Shown here: positions 33,621-46,900 of the stretch, one piece after another
Position numbering within the stretch: position 1 is the first letter of the stretch
How the letters are laid out: every line of letters starts with the position of its first letter
NCBI GenBank assembly: GCA_947579665.1
Contig: OX388345.1
Span: 28,859,849-28,923,848, forward strand
Source: Sympetrum striolatum
Taxonomy: Eukaryota > Arthropoda > Insecta > Odonata > Libellulidae
DNA: 64,000 nucleotides
Direction: 5' to 3'
Made by a program: the position numbers and the translations under genes
The notes under the pieces: model-generated
Database searches by the model: none
Told to the model about the DNA's origin: nothing
The model's input: the letters and a program-made list of their open reading frames with translations, nothing else

Positions 33621-33926
33621 ACTACAGGTAACGAATCATCTATCGATTTCTCGCCTTTTTATCTTACGAAGACTTTTATTATTACTTAAATTTGTTTGGC
33701 GCATTTCTTTAATTTAATTTTACGTATGCGTATTCTTTAAGGTCTCAACTGAAAAACTCCCGTCTCAATTAAACGTGAAAGGCTTTCGAAATAATTATTA
33801 TATTATTAGATGAAACTCGATCTCATATTTGAAAATTAGGTATACGATTGACAGTAGTATAATTAAAAAGACACATATCCCTTCATAATTTTCTTTGCTT
33901 GCAGTTTGCAAGCACCCATTTACTAG

Positions 33927-34630
33927 TAATTTTATATACCTACATTGCATTCTGACAGAGATATGTATGAAAAACTTCCATTTCTGGATAAACAACAACT
34001 TCCGGTTAACCATTATTGAAGAATACCTCCTACACAATCAGTGTTACGAAAAAATGTGTCATATAAAAGTTGTAGTAAAATACATTATCTATAACGTTTA
34101 TGTGTAAATGTATATACCTACATTGCATTTTGACAGAGATATGTATGAAAAACTTCCATTTCTGGATATACAACAACTTCCGGTTAACCATTATGGAAGA
34201 ATAACTCCTAAACAATCAGTGTTACGAAAAAATGTTTCATACAAAAGTTGTAGTAAAGTACATTATCTACAAATTTTGTTTGTAATTGTATATACCTACA
34301 TTGCATTCTTACAGAGATATTTAAGAAACGAAATTTTGTTCCGGATAAACTGCAACTTCCGGTTAAGCGATACTCACCGAAAACTAATCAACTCTTGGCA
34401 TTGTTAGGAAAATACTAAATATGAATTTTGAAAATGATCGAATAATTACTGTTTAAGATAGAGCGCCCACAACCTTTTTTATCACAGACAGACACACAGA
34501 CAGACATGTTCGGGAAAATAGCGAAAACGAGCTCTATGGGCCCCAAAACATTTATTTCCGTGGAAATATGGAGGTCAAATTTCTTTGCGAATACAATACT
34601 TTCTCTGTACTACGTATAGGGAGAAAGTAA
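33927..34630 (-). mobile_element. Family F repeat, copy B, 5' part
   Basis: Minus strand: TTACTTTCTCC (34620-34630), the terminal hairpin partner, a GTCTGTCTGTGTG patch near 34490 and three units of about 178 bp bearing CCGGAAGT (ACTTCCGG on the plus strand at 33998, 34176 and 34355). It closely matches copy A and stops at 33927, the right edge of the Helitron. The 99-codon plus ORF at 34108 is antisense to the repeat units and is not a gene. Confidence 0.88.
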
Positions 34631-34899
34631 CAACAAATAGCGTTGTGTGACAAAACTTGACATTAGCGATGAGCAGCACACGGTCCACATTTTAAAGTGA
34701 ACCTATGAATCTAAAGCGGAAAACATTATCTTTCAGAGATACGATTCATCGAAACATGCTTGGATAAAATCGCTTTTCGACGAAATTTGTGAATCTTTTG
34801 AGAAAAGGGAAAGAGAAGTTACGCTGAGATTGCCGAATAAATTCAGAGAAAGTTCGTTTGAGGAAAACGTAATAGGAATTCTGGGCCCTCCCTGCCTCT

Positions 34900-35045
34900 C
34901 CTGACAATGAGCGTGAAATAAGAGGGACGCCGAGACAAATCGCTTTAAAAAAAAGCCATTCCTTTCGCAATCCGCGAAGGCAATAAAAAGAAATCGATCT
35001 AGGGTGTTTACAGCTTCTGCCACAAGCCGATAGGCGGCTATCAAA
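34900..35045 (+). mobile_element. Highly decayed LINE C-terminal fragment
   Basis: Plus-strand translation gives RGTPRQIALKKSHSFRNPRR, then a stop, then CLQLLPQADRRL. It aligns with the KNSFFPRSIRE...LHPLPHAERRL C-terminus at 9055-9262. The overlapping minus ORFs of 103 and 118 codons are antisense shadows. It lies beyond the 5' end of F copy B, as the better-preserved copy does beside F copy A. Confidence 0.5.
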
Positions 35046-35516
35046 GCAGGTGTAGATGAAGTTCAGTCGGTTGTGAAAACTGCGGTGCGATTGTGCGTCC
35101 AAATTGGAAGGATCCCGCCTCTGGGAGAGCTACCATAACTGCGACTTTCAACTGGAATTGCTCCTGGGGGAGACGCCTCGAGATAAATAGGAGAAACTTT
35201 TGTAAGGCCTCCTGTCCCCGCCCCTCGTCCCCTTATACACTGAGTGGCCGCTTCAGACCTGACTGTTTTAAGTAAATTAACTGTATCGCCTTGCTGCTGT
35301 CGCTGGAAACTGGTATAGAGAGGCGTAGAGCTGGGCTGGGCAAGTTACAGCAAGCACAGATGTGACGATTGTTATCTCATGGACCACAGAAGTAGAATTT
35401 TGGGTAGACGAAGTTCATGTTTAGTGAAGAATAATGATTAATACTTAGAGTAAGTTACGATACACTGCATTTCTTATAAAATAATTATTTCCAGTGTATT
35501 AATTTTAAATAATACA
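35046..35516. other. Non-coding stretch, GC-richer at its start
   Basis: The part at 35090-35270 is GC-richer with a 60-codon ORF and no motif; the rest is AT-rich. No gene is recognised. Confidence 0.5.
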
Positions 35517-35580
35517 ATACTTTGAACTATAATGCAATACTTTGTACTATAATGCAATACTTTGTACTATAATGCAATAT
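35517..35580. repeat. 20-bp tandem repeat, about 3 units
   Basis: Three tandem units of TTTGTACTATAATGCAATAC (the first has TTTGAACT) occupy 35521-35580, with a partial unit before. This is a minisatellite-like local duplication. Confidence 0.9.
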
Positions 35581-38500
35581 TTTATAGAATATTAATTACC
35601 AATTACAAAAGTACTATTTAAAATAAACAAATACTGTTGTCCATTAAAATGCATGTAATTGCTAGCTAAACCTAGCTAGTTCTTATCAACACAGATATTT
35701 TTTTATATCTAATATACAGTTTTTCATAAAAACTTACCTGCTCCATACAAATTTACAAACATTAACTCCCTTACTAATCTTATTTCTTATAGTATCATTA
35801 TTATATGGTTCTGAGTAACACAGTAGTATGGTTTCATTTAATCTCAATAATGTATTTACCTAGGATTGCTGGGCATTGCTATTTACTCATAAAGAGAAGT
35901 AATGTCCTTCTAGTAAGAAGTAAAGTAGAAGTAAAGTCCTAATGATGTGATTAGCAGGACAAAGCAAAAACTCTTGAGAAAACTTTCCGTAATTTGAAAT
36001 GAGATTGCGATATCCTTACAATTCCACTTCAAAAACCGTGATCCCTTAAACTCTATCATTGCAAAATGTTTGATAAATACCATTTCGAGCCATTTTGTTG
36101 TATATTAGATAAAATTTTTAATATGGTAACTCTGTACTACATTTTTAATGAACTAGTAATTAATATTATTATTGTAAAAGAATTAATATTATTTGAACCC
36201 ATTATTGGCAGATCCTGTTTAAGATGCGTACACAGCTCCCGTTGACTAAACTTAATTGCTCCTCTTTAGACATCCGATTCAACTATTTCAGCGTCGGTTC
36301 TTGTTTTCTTTACGCATTGGTTGCTGAAAAATCTCTGCCTCCAGCTGTATACTGTTTTTTTACTTTAAATTATCATAGCCAAATGTCGATGATTATAATG
36401 TAAGGAAAAATTAGATACAAAGCAATAATCATTCGATATCTTTCACATTTCTAGAGCCAGTTGGACATTTAAAATACAACACTAATCAGTATTTAATACG
36501 CATCAGGGCAAAATGAGCAGTGATTTAGTTTGCCCTTATTTTCCTCATTGATATGTTGTGTGTTTAGTGGAATTAATTAAACGCAGAACAAAGCACTAAT
36601 TTAGCATTCACTAAAACGAGATTAGGATGAATACCAACAACCTTCAGTAATTGCCATATTATCGCAGCCACTGATAATACAGAAAAAGTAAAGGAAATAT
36701 AGTTGTTCTCGTTTATCCATTGAAGTTATCTCAAAGACATGAGAAATCTGTTCATCAAGATATGGCCACAGGGAAAGAGATGGGTATCTTTATGTGGATG
36801 ATCCCTTATGGCTCTTATCGTAAGGAACTCGGTTGTAAGTGTTGCTTCAGTGATCACTTTAATATCCAGATCTTGATCCAGTAAAGCCTCTGTTTTTATT
36901 CCTTGAATGACCCACAGATTAGCTGACCAATTTCACGCTCTTTGTCCGAAGAAAATATTTCGCCCCCAATAATAATAAATATTTATTTCGAGGGTTCGAT
37001 AATATTCAATTATATTTTAGTTTGAAATTTTTACGATTTATTGAACTCCATTTCGTTCCAGTATTGGGCAACGTTAGTATCTGTTCCGAGGTTCAACTCC
37101 TTCCGAGAATTGGCTATAAAACTCCCTTAACTCATATTATCATGCAGATTAGTGCAAACAGTGTGAATAGAGTAAGTTGCTTCATCTACTAAAGAAAGTG
37201 AATAAGGATGGAATGCATGGAAAAAGAGCGAAGGGAAGACAAAAGCAAAAGATGCTAGAATGAGTGTGGTTACCAAGACAAAAACACAAGAAATACAGGA
37301 TATCGTACTTAATAGTGAGGCCTACTTTAGGGTAGAGTATATATGAATACAAATAGCAACGTAAATAGCGTTACATCGACTGATTGTATGCACACATAAT
37401 GCGCCCTTAATTCTACGATTTCATTTTAAAACAGGAAAATGGGTGGTAAAGGTTTTCAGATCGCTCCCTTTCCTCTTTTTAGATGTGAATATTCACAAAC
37501 GTCCTTTGTTATAGTAGGTATAAGGGATAATATCAACAAGACGTGCGTGTTAAATTTAACCATCTCAAATAATGGCTTCGCAATAATTAGAGTTAGCCTT
37601 ATTGAGGTAACAATATAGTTCGCGCTTGCGCATTGAGTCGCCATAAAAGGGCGCTGCTGAAACTCTAATTTCTCTGGCATCTGCTCCTCTACTCCTCAAG
37701 ATATTTGTGCTGCTGCGCGCATTTCTTTTTGAGAAAAGTTTTCAAATCATCGACCATCCCGAAATTATATTTTCCTTTGAGTTCTTTGTTTTTTTCTCGT
37801 CTTCTTCCCTCTCGAGTCTGTCTGCATAAGAATTACGAAAGAGAGCAGTTCTTTCCTTTTCCTTTTATTGAGAAACTTCGCGTGCCTTCTTTGTGGGTGA
37901 GATTAAGTGACTCGTGCTCGTATTTCGGTTGCTATTTACGAAAAGCAATCATTTTCCGGAAAAATCCTAGATTTTCACTGTTTTTTTACTAGTTGAGAAG
38001 GATGCTCTGTAAGTACTACAAAGAAGAACTCTATGGAAGATATAGAGGTAGGATAAACGGGGAATATTTTACTTTCTTGTTAATGCGTATGATTTTTTAA
38101 ATACCTTAGACAGTTAAATGCTATTTGTTTATATTCATAACTGTCCAATTATTTAGAAACATCGTCCATAATATTTGCATTGCTTAGAATCCATTTGCGG
38201 AAAAATCTAGTTCGAATGAGATAGACCTATCTTCAAAGTAAAATGCGATGGTAACACTAATAAAAGAATTAGCCATTTTTGACAATTTAAAAGTTCATAC
38301 ATTATTGTTTCGTGTACTTTTAACTCTCATATACTGTAAGCAAAGATATCTTTTGCATTAAAAGTATAGCTCTATTAATGATACTGAAAGCACAGAACGC
38401 TTGATTAATTCATTAATCAAAATAACACGAATTTCAGCTGATGAAAGACAAAAATATCTCATAAATGTACAATTCATGTTTTATTCTATTTAAAGGAGAG

Positions 38501-38941
38501 TTTATGGCTTTATTTTTTTTTAATTTGCTTCAATCGATATCGAGATCTCAGTGACTTTTTAGAGTACATACTGTGACATTTTCAAAAAAGTTGGACAGTA
38601 TGTTAATATATGTGGGCATCATGATGCAACCATATTGTCCTGTTGCCACTCTTTCTTTTGATACATCAATCTAAACCACTATGGTTGAAAATTAGCACTA
38701 TAGTAGCTGGTAACACTTGTTCGTAAGTCCTCTTTATATTCATCTCTAGCCATTTTCATTAGCATAAATAAAATTAGAAAATAGAGATGCATGGATTTTA
38801 GATCAAATATGTAGAACATTGGTACGCATATTATTAACCATAGAAGGCTGATGAAATTTGCAGCTCATAGGGTACCGTTTACAATGGTTCCATGAGAGAT
38901 TCTATAAAAAATTATAGTAGTGTTGGTAGTAGTAGTTTTTT
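35581..38941. other. AT-rich non-coding stretch
   Basis: No recognised gene. At 37200-37290 a plus-strand stretch reads GMHGKRAKGRQKQKMLE, which could be the basic tail of a decayed LINE but is too short to call. The 95-codon ORF at 37705-37992 has no motif. Small palindromes such as GGACAGTATG/CATATTGTCC occur at 38593-38640. Confidence 0.45.
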
Positions 38942-39637
38942 TTACTTTCTGCATATACGTAGTATAGAGAAAGTATTGTTTTCATAAAAGAATCTAATTC
39001 GAGATTTCAACGGAAATACATGTTTTGGGGTCCCTAGAACACGTTTTGACCATTTTCGGAATGATGTCTGTGTGTATATCTGTATGTGTGTGTGTGTTTT
39101 TGGGCACTCTAACGTAAAAACTATTTGTCGTATCAATACCAAACTTCATATATAGTACTGAGGTGCGTGCTGTCAGAGTTGATTAGTTTTTGGAGTAAAT
39201 CGATTTACCGGAAGTTGATCTTTATTCCTCGAAGTAAATTTCCGGTTTTACAAAATATCTCCATTAATATGAAATTTTGGTATATACTATTAATTATAAA
39301 AGTTTTATAAAATGTGTTTTACTATAACTTTTGTATGAAACATATTTTTGTATAACAAATTGTTTTGGAGTTATTCATGAAATACTGATAAACCGGAAGT
39401 TGCCGATTATGTACTTTGTTTGCGCTCTGGGTGCTGGGGCGGGGATTTCATCGTTTTTCATCGAACATGTCCCGAAAAACATTATTTATAATGTTTGTGA
39501 CGTAAAAGATAATACGATAAAAATTAATCTCTTATCTTCCAAGTTTAGATTTAATATAGCGTTCCAAAATACTGCCATAGATAAATATTTACATATTATG
39601 TATGGAGAAAGTCATGTGCTGGCCACATCAGATTTTT
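38942..39637 (+). mobile_element. Family F repeat, copy C (696 bp)
   Basis: Starts TTACTTTCTGCATATACG with the hairpin partner GAGAAAGTATTG and ends GGAGAAAGTCATGTGCTGG through CAGATTTTT. It contains a GT-rich patch (about 39066-39100) and CCGGAAGTTG units. The segment at 39417-39560 (GGGTGCTGGGGCGGGGATTT, CATCGAACATGTCCCG) is shared with copy D but absent from A and B, so C and D form a subfamily. The 104-codon ORF at 39331 lies inside the repeat and has no recognised motif. Confidence 0.85.
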
Positions 39638-39775
39638 GGTTTTAGTTTTAGTTCTTTAAGTAATGCAGTAAAATATTTATGTAAATAAATGATAAATTTA
39701 ACTAAGCTATAGTTATTGTAACAGGTTTTATGAAACTCTTCAACGTGTATTAAGATGGATTTCCTCTATTTTCAG

Positions 39776-39919
39776 GTATGCGAAACTCTCTTCCTCTTCT
39801 TGACCTGCTTCTGTAAGTGCCCATTGAAACTTAGCAACGAGCTAGTCGGAAAGTTAGCTCTAAACATACCATCATGGCGTCAGTTTCTTGTCCAAAATTA
39901 CTACAAGGGGTTACAAAAG
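39776..39919 (+). CDS. Candidate internal exon, 48 codons, unknown protein
   Basis: A pyrimidine-rich tract ends in TTTTCAG at 39775. The 144-bp open segment translates as VCETLFLFLTCFCKCPL... through SWRQFLVQNYYKGLQK and ends at AAAAG followed by GTAAGT (39920-39925), a strong donor. The segment is a multiple of three and open with phase 0 at both ends. It has a hydrophobic cysteine-bearing N-terminal half and an aromatic/basic C-terminal half. I recognise no domain, and no partner exon was found nearby. It could be a host exon, an exonised or old transposon piece, or chance. It lies 138 bp beyond F copy C. Confidence 0.27.
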
Positions 39920-39925
39920 GTAAGT

Positions 39926-42900
39926 TTCCCTATGCATCTAAAAACAGTTCTCCGCTTCATAACCAAATACTATTTATTCATCATATATATTCGCTATGTA
40001 GTACATACGTCAGCCATCTTGTTTTTCGACCCATTTCTCTAAGCGACAGCTCATGAATTCCAACGTCACGCTGATCTCCCGCCAAATTTCTCGCCCAACA
40101 ATCCACTTCGTCATCATGTGCGATTCGTCAATCGCCAAAAGGTTTTTTTAGAGTACGGGAACTGGGTTAATTACTAGAGGCAAGATCGTTTGAGTTTGAT
40201 GGACAAAAGAACAAATCCCCCCTCGAATTTTCGAGAGCCTCTCTTTCACGGGTCAGAAAGCGTCGTCCCCGATGAACTAAACTTAACATGACAAAAGACT
40301 CCGCCCCAAGTTCTGGCCCGAGATTCCTCAGCATATTTTTGAAATATCGCATTAATTGACGCCCCGTGGGCCAGGTGGTCGATCAATAGCCTCCCTTTTC
40401 CGTCCGAAAGATTGTGGCCATCATTTTTCCGGTCGATTCATCCACCTTTTCGAGGAAGACCCTTCCCTTTTTTGTCGCGCAGTGCTTCGCCTTTTTGTTG
40501 CGGGGGTGGGATGATCCACCCACGTTTCATCCCCTCTAATTAATTACCCGAGAGGGCGGTAATATTCTGTTAGACTTACCGTTGAACAACCTTGCAAAAC
40601 GACCGAGCTTGTCCAACTCAACCTGATCCGAAGATGCACTGTGTCCTCAATTGAAAAACGACTTTTTAGTAATTTAAAAAGTATTTTGGTCTATTAGTTG
40701 TGCTAGTTTGTCTTTCTTGTAGCTTTTCGTTTTATTCACCATTGTGAAATTCTATAAGAATTGTTTTCATAATAGCCTTCTTCTCATAGTTGATAAATTT
40801 AAACTATATTTTCAATGTTAGATAAAATAAAAATGAAAATAAAATTAAAATAGTTATTTTAAAGAGTAAATAACATATAACAGGAAGAATGTTTCCATAG
40901 AAACTAATTCCTATTTTTATCAAACTTTTGCAAAAATCACTACTCGCATATACGTCGATTTTGATTTTAATGTGGTATTTCAATGACAAAAAACGATATA
41001 TGATAGCGCTATGTAACTATTAATACCAAGCCATATTAATGAATTTTAGTTGATCAGATATCCTGAAAAGTAATGGCAAAGTTCTAAATAAACAAAACAG
41101 ATCTTCGCAACTTCCACCAAGGATTTATTTGACAACCGTTTTCGGCCAAAATATTACCATGAATGGCGTTGCGTTGGGTTGTAGAAATTGTTTCTATGAC
41201 ACTAAAATAGCCATGAAAAATCATCATTAAGAACATGTCGAAAAGTAAGAAACGTAGATTATAAATTAATAGATTTTATTTTTTATTTTTTAAAATTGAT
41301 TTTCGATAATGTGGAGATTCTTAACTCTTTGAAGGCTCTCAGACAATCTTGCTCGTTTGAACAAAATACATCGAAATCCACGAAAAAATTGCATTCCTTT
41401 TATGTAACTTCACTTCGAATTCTATTACACATCATGTAAAGTTTGTAGTTACTCTTGTACTTACTTTCGTTACAAAAATTCCTCTTTATAAAAAAAAACT
41501 ATTTTTTGCGAATAGTAAATGGATTATACTTTTTCCTAATCCATTCCTGAAATTCCTGCATACAATCAGAACATTACCAGAAAAATACCATTCTCTCGAT
41601 AGCAAGATTCATTTCGTTGGAGACAAAAATCACGAAGATATTTTCCAAAGGCCAAATCGTTGCGGCTAAGATAAACGACAAAGCCAACGAGGATAAAGGC
41701 CCCGAACCCCTTGTTTTAATTCTTTTTTTTCCCTCGGATCTCAAAAGTGATCTGCATAAATCAATTTCTCCGTTTTTATTTATTCTAACATTGCCGGTGA
41801 CAACCCACGAGAACTTCCCCTCGGCCTTGTTTGACCGTATGTCGTCATGGGACATTCGAGAAACATCTAGATATCAGTGCTGCCATTGCTTTGTACCATC
41901 CTGAGTTCTATTTCGGATTCCTGGGAGAATACTCGTAACTCCCCCTATGCTCGAATTTTAAGTTAGTGTTTTGTTTTTGCGTAATTTAAGGAGGGCTTTC
42001 TGTTTTGCAATGCCACAACCAAATGTGCTGTTATGTATAAAAAATTTCATTCTTATATAGCACCTATATTGTTTTTCCCACTTCCAAAAAAATGTCTTCA
42101 CCTCACCTAAGGAATGAGTTTTTCTTTGTAAATTTAAGAACTGGCCATATTTTTATGATTACATAGAAGTTTATTTAAAGTAGCTGTGTTTATTTTTCTT
42201 TCATACCTTTCCATTTTCCAACTTGTTTTCCTCTCTTCTTTGTTAATTTATATTCTAATCCTCGAGGCATTTTCATAGAAAATTTATTTTTGATACATAT
42301 ACCGAAGAACTTCAATTAAAGTGATGGTTATCCCTGTAAATGCTTTCTTCTAGGATGACTAATTTTCACGACTTATTTGTTAAAATTCCCAAAGCAAGTG
42401 TCTTTTTTGTAAGTGAACGTAAATATTATTATTAATTTTATCCTTCTCTTCTTCTATTATTTCGTTACGAACTTTAATGACAAACGTTTTCAATTATTAC
42501 GAGTTGCCTACGGAACAGTTGGCAAATTTTAGGAAATTGAGGAATATGCTATGTACCAACTTCCTCCTATTTTGTCCCAGATCAAGTTTCAATGACAAAA
42601 ATAAGTAATTGAATTCACTTCCTCATGGCAGTCATCTTGCTTGCGCAGCGGCTCTTTCTAATCGAATTTTAAGTAATAGGTAAATTCCGTTGGAGCCATA
42701 AATGAACTTATCGTGTGATTTACAAGGAAATGATTGTGATTGGAGTTGGCGTTAATAGAGTTGCCAGATTTCGACATTAAACATACAGGAAAACAGTAAT
42801 CAAATACAAAAAGCTGAAAAACACATTAAAATCCCCAAATCTGAAATTAAAACATATGAATATGCGTACAAACACCTATATCGTGTTTATTTATCGGATT

Positions 42901-43999
42901 TGAGGGTTAAATTGAAAACATCATTTAAAATTTATCACTTGCTTCAAATTGAATGCTTTTGAATGGATTCCTCGCGGAATATTATAATCAAAGACTCGAG
43001 GGACCATGAATAAAAGCTTGCGAGAGTAATCTGAACCCGTGACAACGGCTGTATATCCATAAATATAACGTGGAACAAGTAGACCATTATAACTTTAATC
43101 CAATAACTATTTTAAGGCAAACATTGGCCATTCCTGGTGTCCGATGGAATTTTTCTGAAGGACGGAGTATGATAAGGGAAAACTGATCGTTGCGTTATTT
43201 TACAGAATGTCTTGGGGAAAAAGTTTGAATGCTTAGAAAATGCTGGTTTTGAAACAAATACGACTTGTAAGAAAAATTAATGAAAACTTTTAATGACTGA
43301 GTTCCTTGGAATCGTAAAAATTTCTGGATTTCATTTTTAAGGTGGTTGTCCTCACCACCAAAGGTGATACGAATTTTCCAGAGACGATTAATCTAACTCT
43401 CATTGTATTCCTAAGATAATTGCGTCTGTCTAAATATTGTATTCACTTAGTATTAATTCATTTGTTTTCGATTTCGCCTGATTATTGTTACGTAATAGTT
43501 ATTTATCACAAATTTACTCGAGGACTAGAACTTAATTAAAAGACTAAAATGATTATTATTGTAAATATATTCATTTATTTTTTATTTATGCTCAATTAAT
43601 TTTAATATATTTTAATGAGGGTGTATACTTTGTTAATTAAATAGACTAATTCATGGAAGTACGACTTCTTCGACCAGCCTCGGTAGCCATAGAGACTATC
43701 AAAATCAATAAAATTTACGAAACTTCGATTAATATATTTATCTAGGAGTTATGTTATTGGTTATGTAAGATTTTAGCTTGGATGGATAAATTGTTATATT
43801 ATATAATATGCAATATTATGATATACTATTTATAATAATATTATATGCTCTCCAATAGCTTACATTCATAAATAATCATCATGTGTACCATTTGTTTAGA
43901 ATGCTTGAAATGTCATAATTTATCAGCGTCACCATGAAGTACTGGAAAAACAGTGATCGGTGATTGGTTTACGAACAGTTCCGGCAGCGAAAAAAATCG
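39926..43999. other. Non-coding stretch with a GC-richer patch
   Basis: The part at 40050-40640 is GC-richer with CpGs but no coding motif. The rest is AT-rich. Overlapping sense/antisense ORFs of 93-95 codons at 41574-41904 have no recognised domain and may be mutual shadows of chance ORFs. Confidence 0.45.
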
Positions 44000-46900
44000 G
44001 ACAACGATCACTTTCACGAAAGATTTTTATGTCTCCTTGACGAACGACTTACGGGGAAAAAAACTCGAAAGGCAGCCCCGCTGGGAATGTCAAAAACGTT
44101 TGGCATTCTAGGAACAAGGGGAGGCGAAAGAGAACCAGTTTAAAGCTAAAGAGAGCTATTAAAGATCGTCTGAAGAAGTGGAAAGATGTCAAAGCGAAGA
44201 AGTTAGGAAGCCCCCATTCCCTAGGTCAACAGGCTTGAGGATCTCCACAACAAAAATGCCATTAATCACTTCAGAAAAACGGTGAAGAGAAAAGCAATTG
44301 GCATTTGTCATCGTTTACGTCACAGACGGAAAAACACTAGATTGATGAAAATGCTGGATTTTGTTAACGTAATTTTTTTACAATTGGAATTGATTTATAA
44401 TAGAAACTTCTTTTAGATACATCTAAGTTATTATATATACATATAATTTGCAATATTATTGGCAGCAGTAAATAAATCTTTACAGTCTTATCTATAAGAT
44501 AATTTACAAATATTCTATGTAACAGAATTACAGTATTTTATATCAGGTAACTTAAACTATTACATATATAAAAACACAATTGATACATATATTAGAACAC
44601 AGTTGATACACAATTGTTTGGAAGGAGAGTTGACATCTTTTTTTCATTATAAAGTTGAAATTCCACAACATCTCGACCACCTCCGTGGATTTTAATACAC
44701 AATTGAGAAAAAAATTGCAGGTTTTAAGTTTTACAACAGATCAAGAGATTTATAGCTACAACTTCCTTATTTTCCTTTTAATTTCGTCTCTGTAAACCAT
44801 GTAAATGAAAAGGCGTTCGGTTAAAAATAATGAGAATAGCTAAATTTAGATCTTTGGCACCATGATTGTCGTGGAAAATGATTTTTATCGTAGAAATATA
44901 TGACGTGAGTGTTCATATACTTTGTGTTCACTTTCCCATCATATAGAATCATCGAGCTCTCGTAAAAATTGAAGTCAAATCGATGAAATAGCGATACCAG
45001 TTCGGGACATTGTCTTTGGACGGATTACGTTCTTCATCCGATCACACAATGTACTCCATCACGCGAACTGACGTGCGCCGTAGAGCGAAAAGTCTTCGTT
45101 ACTAGTCAGCTCGCAAAATCTCCCGGAAGATGTCCCCCCATTCGCCCTCATCCGTGCGGGAGATGACCCCTCGTTGGTCGGCTCCATTTTTTTCCCTCGG
45201 CAATTTCCAGGGAGTCAATCTTATCTGTCCGAGCGACACCACCGCATTCTGCCCCTCTTTTGTTTCCTCCCTCTCTCCTTTTGACCGCCGCCGGCCCATT
45301 CGAATGAAAGGAAATACATTCGGACAATATGAATCGGCCAAGATTTTCCGGGGATTAGCGAAGGATTGGATGAGCAGGGATTTTTCAACGTGTGCTCGAA
45401 TGGAAAAAAGGTTGCCTTACGCTCCTCTGAATAGGGCGACGTTTAATTACGAAATTTCGGAGGAAAAATTCTAAAAGTCGACCCACGCGTCTGGAGGTCA
45501 CGGTCACAATCACTTTTTAGAATTAATTTACGGCGTGAAATTTTGGTTTAGATGTTGAAGATGCTGCTGCAATGATTTTGTTTTCAACGGTTCGTCGAAA
45601 TTACATTTGCCAGTTATCTATCCCGAGGAATAAAATCAGGCAAAAGCTTGCATTTACAGATAATGGTTTTAGATTTGTTTGCTTTTGTGAATGAACAATA
45701 TGCGCTAGAGTTTTACAAAAAATATTCGATGACTGTAGGTTTTCTTTAGGTAAACCTGACCTGAAAACAACCGTCGTAAAATATATATGCAGAATACTGA
45801 AGCTTCTAACATTACGAATGATATTCTTAATTATAAATTATACGTAATTGATACATTAACAGAGCAAAATATGAAGTCAAAAATAAATAATATATTAATA
45901 AATAAAACAATATATTCTGATAACCATGTAAACGCGAAAAAAAGAACGATTTCGTCGCTAGACAGTAGGCAAGACTCAGCCGAAAATTTTTGTTTCAGAA
46001 TATCATACTTTTAAAATGCTGAGGTATTAAGTTGAAAATCCTAGGACTCATATAAATTAACGATCGCTTAAACAACGTCAAGTTAGGCTTAATTAGGCAG
46101 GAATTACCTTTACTTAAATTCAATGTAATGCCACTCTAACTTACAGTAGGGATATTACCACTTAATACAATAAATAATTTCAAGTTTAAACAAGTAAGAA
46201 ACTTTAGTGTTGAAGTTTGTAAAACTATCACCATAATTTCTATTATATCATATCTTTCAAAAAATTATCCTAACTTAAAGGACTCCGACTCAAAACGTAA
46301 AAACTGTTAAATTTCATCCCCTTCAGTCTCTATTATCTGACGTTGCGCATTTAGTAAAAGGTCACCAATGATAATTGATGTTAATTCGACTAATCGATGA
46401 TAATCCCTCATCGGAATTTCATAATTACGATGCTCAACTTAGCGGAACTAAATTAATTAACAAAAGGGTCGACTTATGCATTTACAAACGGAAATTCTAA
46501 ACGAAAATTATAAAGGCCTTTCCTGCAAACTCGAATGCCTAAACGTGTACTTTACTTCCTAGCAACGCCCGTTGATTCTACGGGAGGGTAATCATCTTTG
46601 GTATTTTTGAGTTATGACATCCCTGATCATTAGCTCAGTGCATTTGGTGAATGTTTGCGTGTTTGTTTTCGTGAAAATATCAACTTGCTTTTCCAATACG
46701 AGCGGAGTTGAATGCGATCCCTTTATCGAAGCCCTGATCTTAAAAGCAAACGCGATATAGACGAGCAAACAAGTTTCGATTCAATCTGTGCACACATCCC
46801 TCATTTGAAGATAGTCTCTAAATATATCGGAATAAAGCAAACACAAAGACTTGAGATATGAGCTATGATATTTAGAAATTAATTCGCAACGGTAATAATT

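Larger units (their letters stand above)
29419..33926 (+). mobile_element. Large Helitron H3 (4508 bp) inserted in family F copy B
   Basis: 5' end: TTACTATATATAAAGC, like typical TCTACTATATATAAAG Helitron starts with TC changed to TT. 3' end: hairpin GCTTGCA/TGCAAGC (33897-33913), 9-nt spacer, CTAG (33923-33926), then T. The base before the element is A (29418). Removing it rejoins F copy B at an A-T junction to give 860 bp, against 863 bp for intact copy A. The interior has long repeated blocks and no Rep/helicase ORF; the longest ORFs are under 100 codons. It is therefore non-autonomous or decayed. It shares only its 3' terminus with the small Helitrons H1 and H2. Confidence 0.82.

Noticed and set aside
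34733..35102. Overlapping minus ORFs of 103 and 118 codons
   Set aside because: Antisense to the decayed LINE C-terminus on the plus strand; two frames of the same DNA, no motif.
39066..39100. GT-rich tract as a regulatory Z-DNA element
   Set aside because: It is a standard internal patch of family F, present in all copies.
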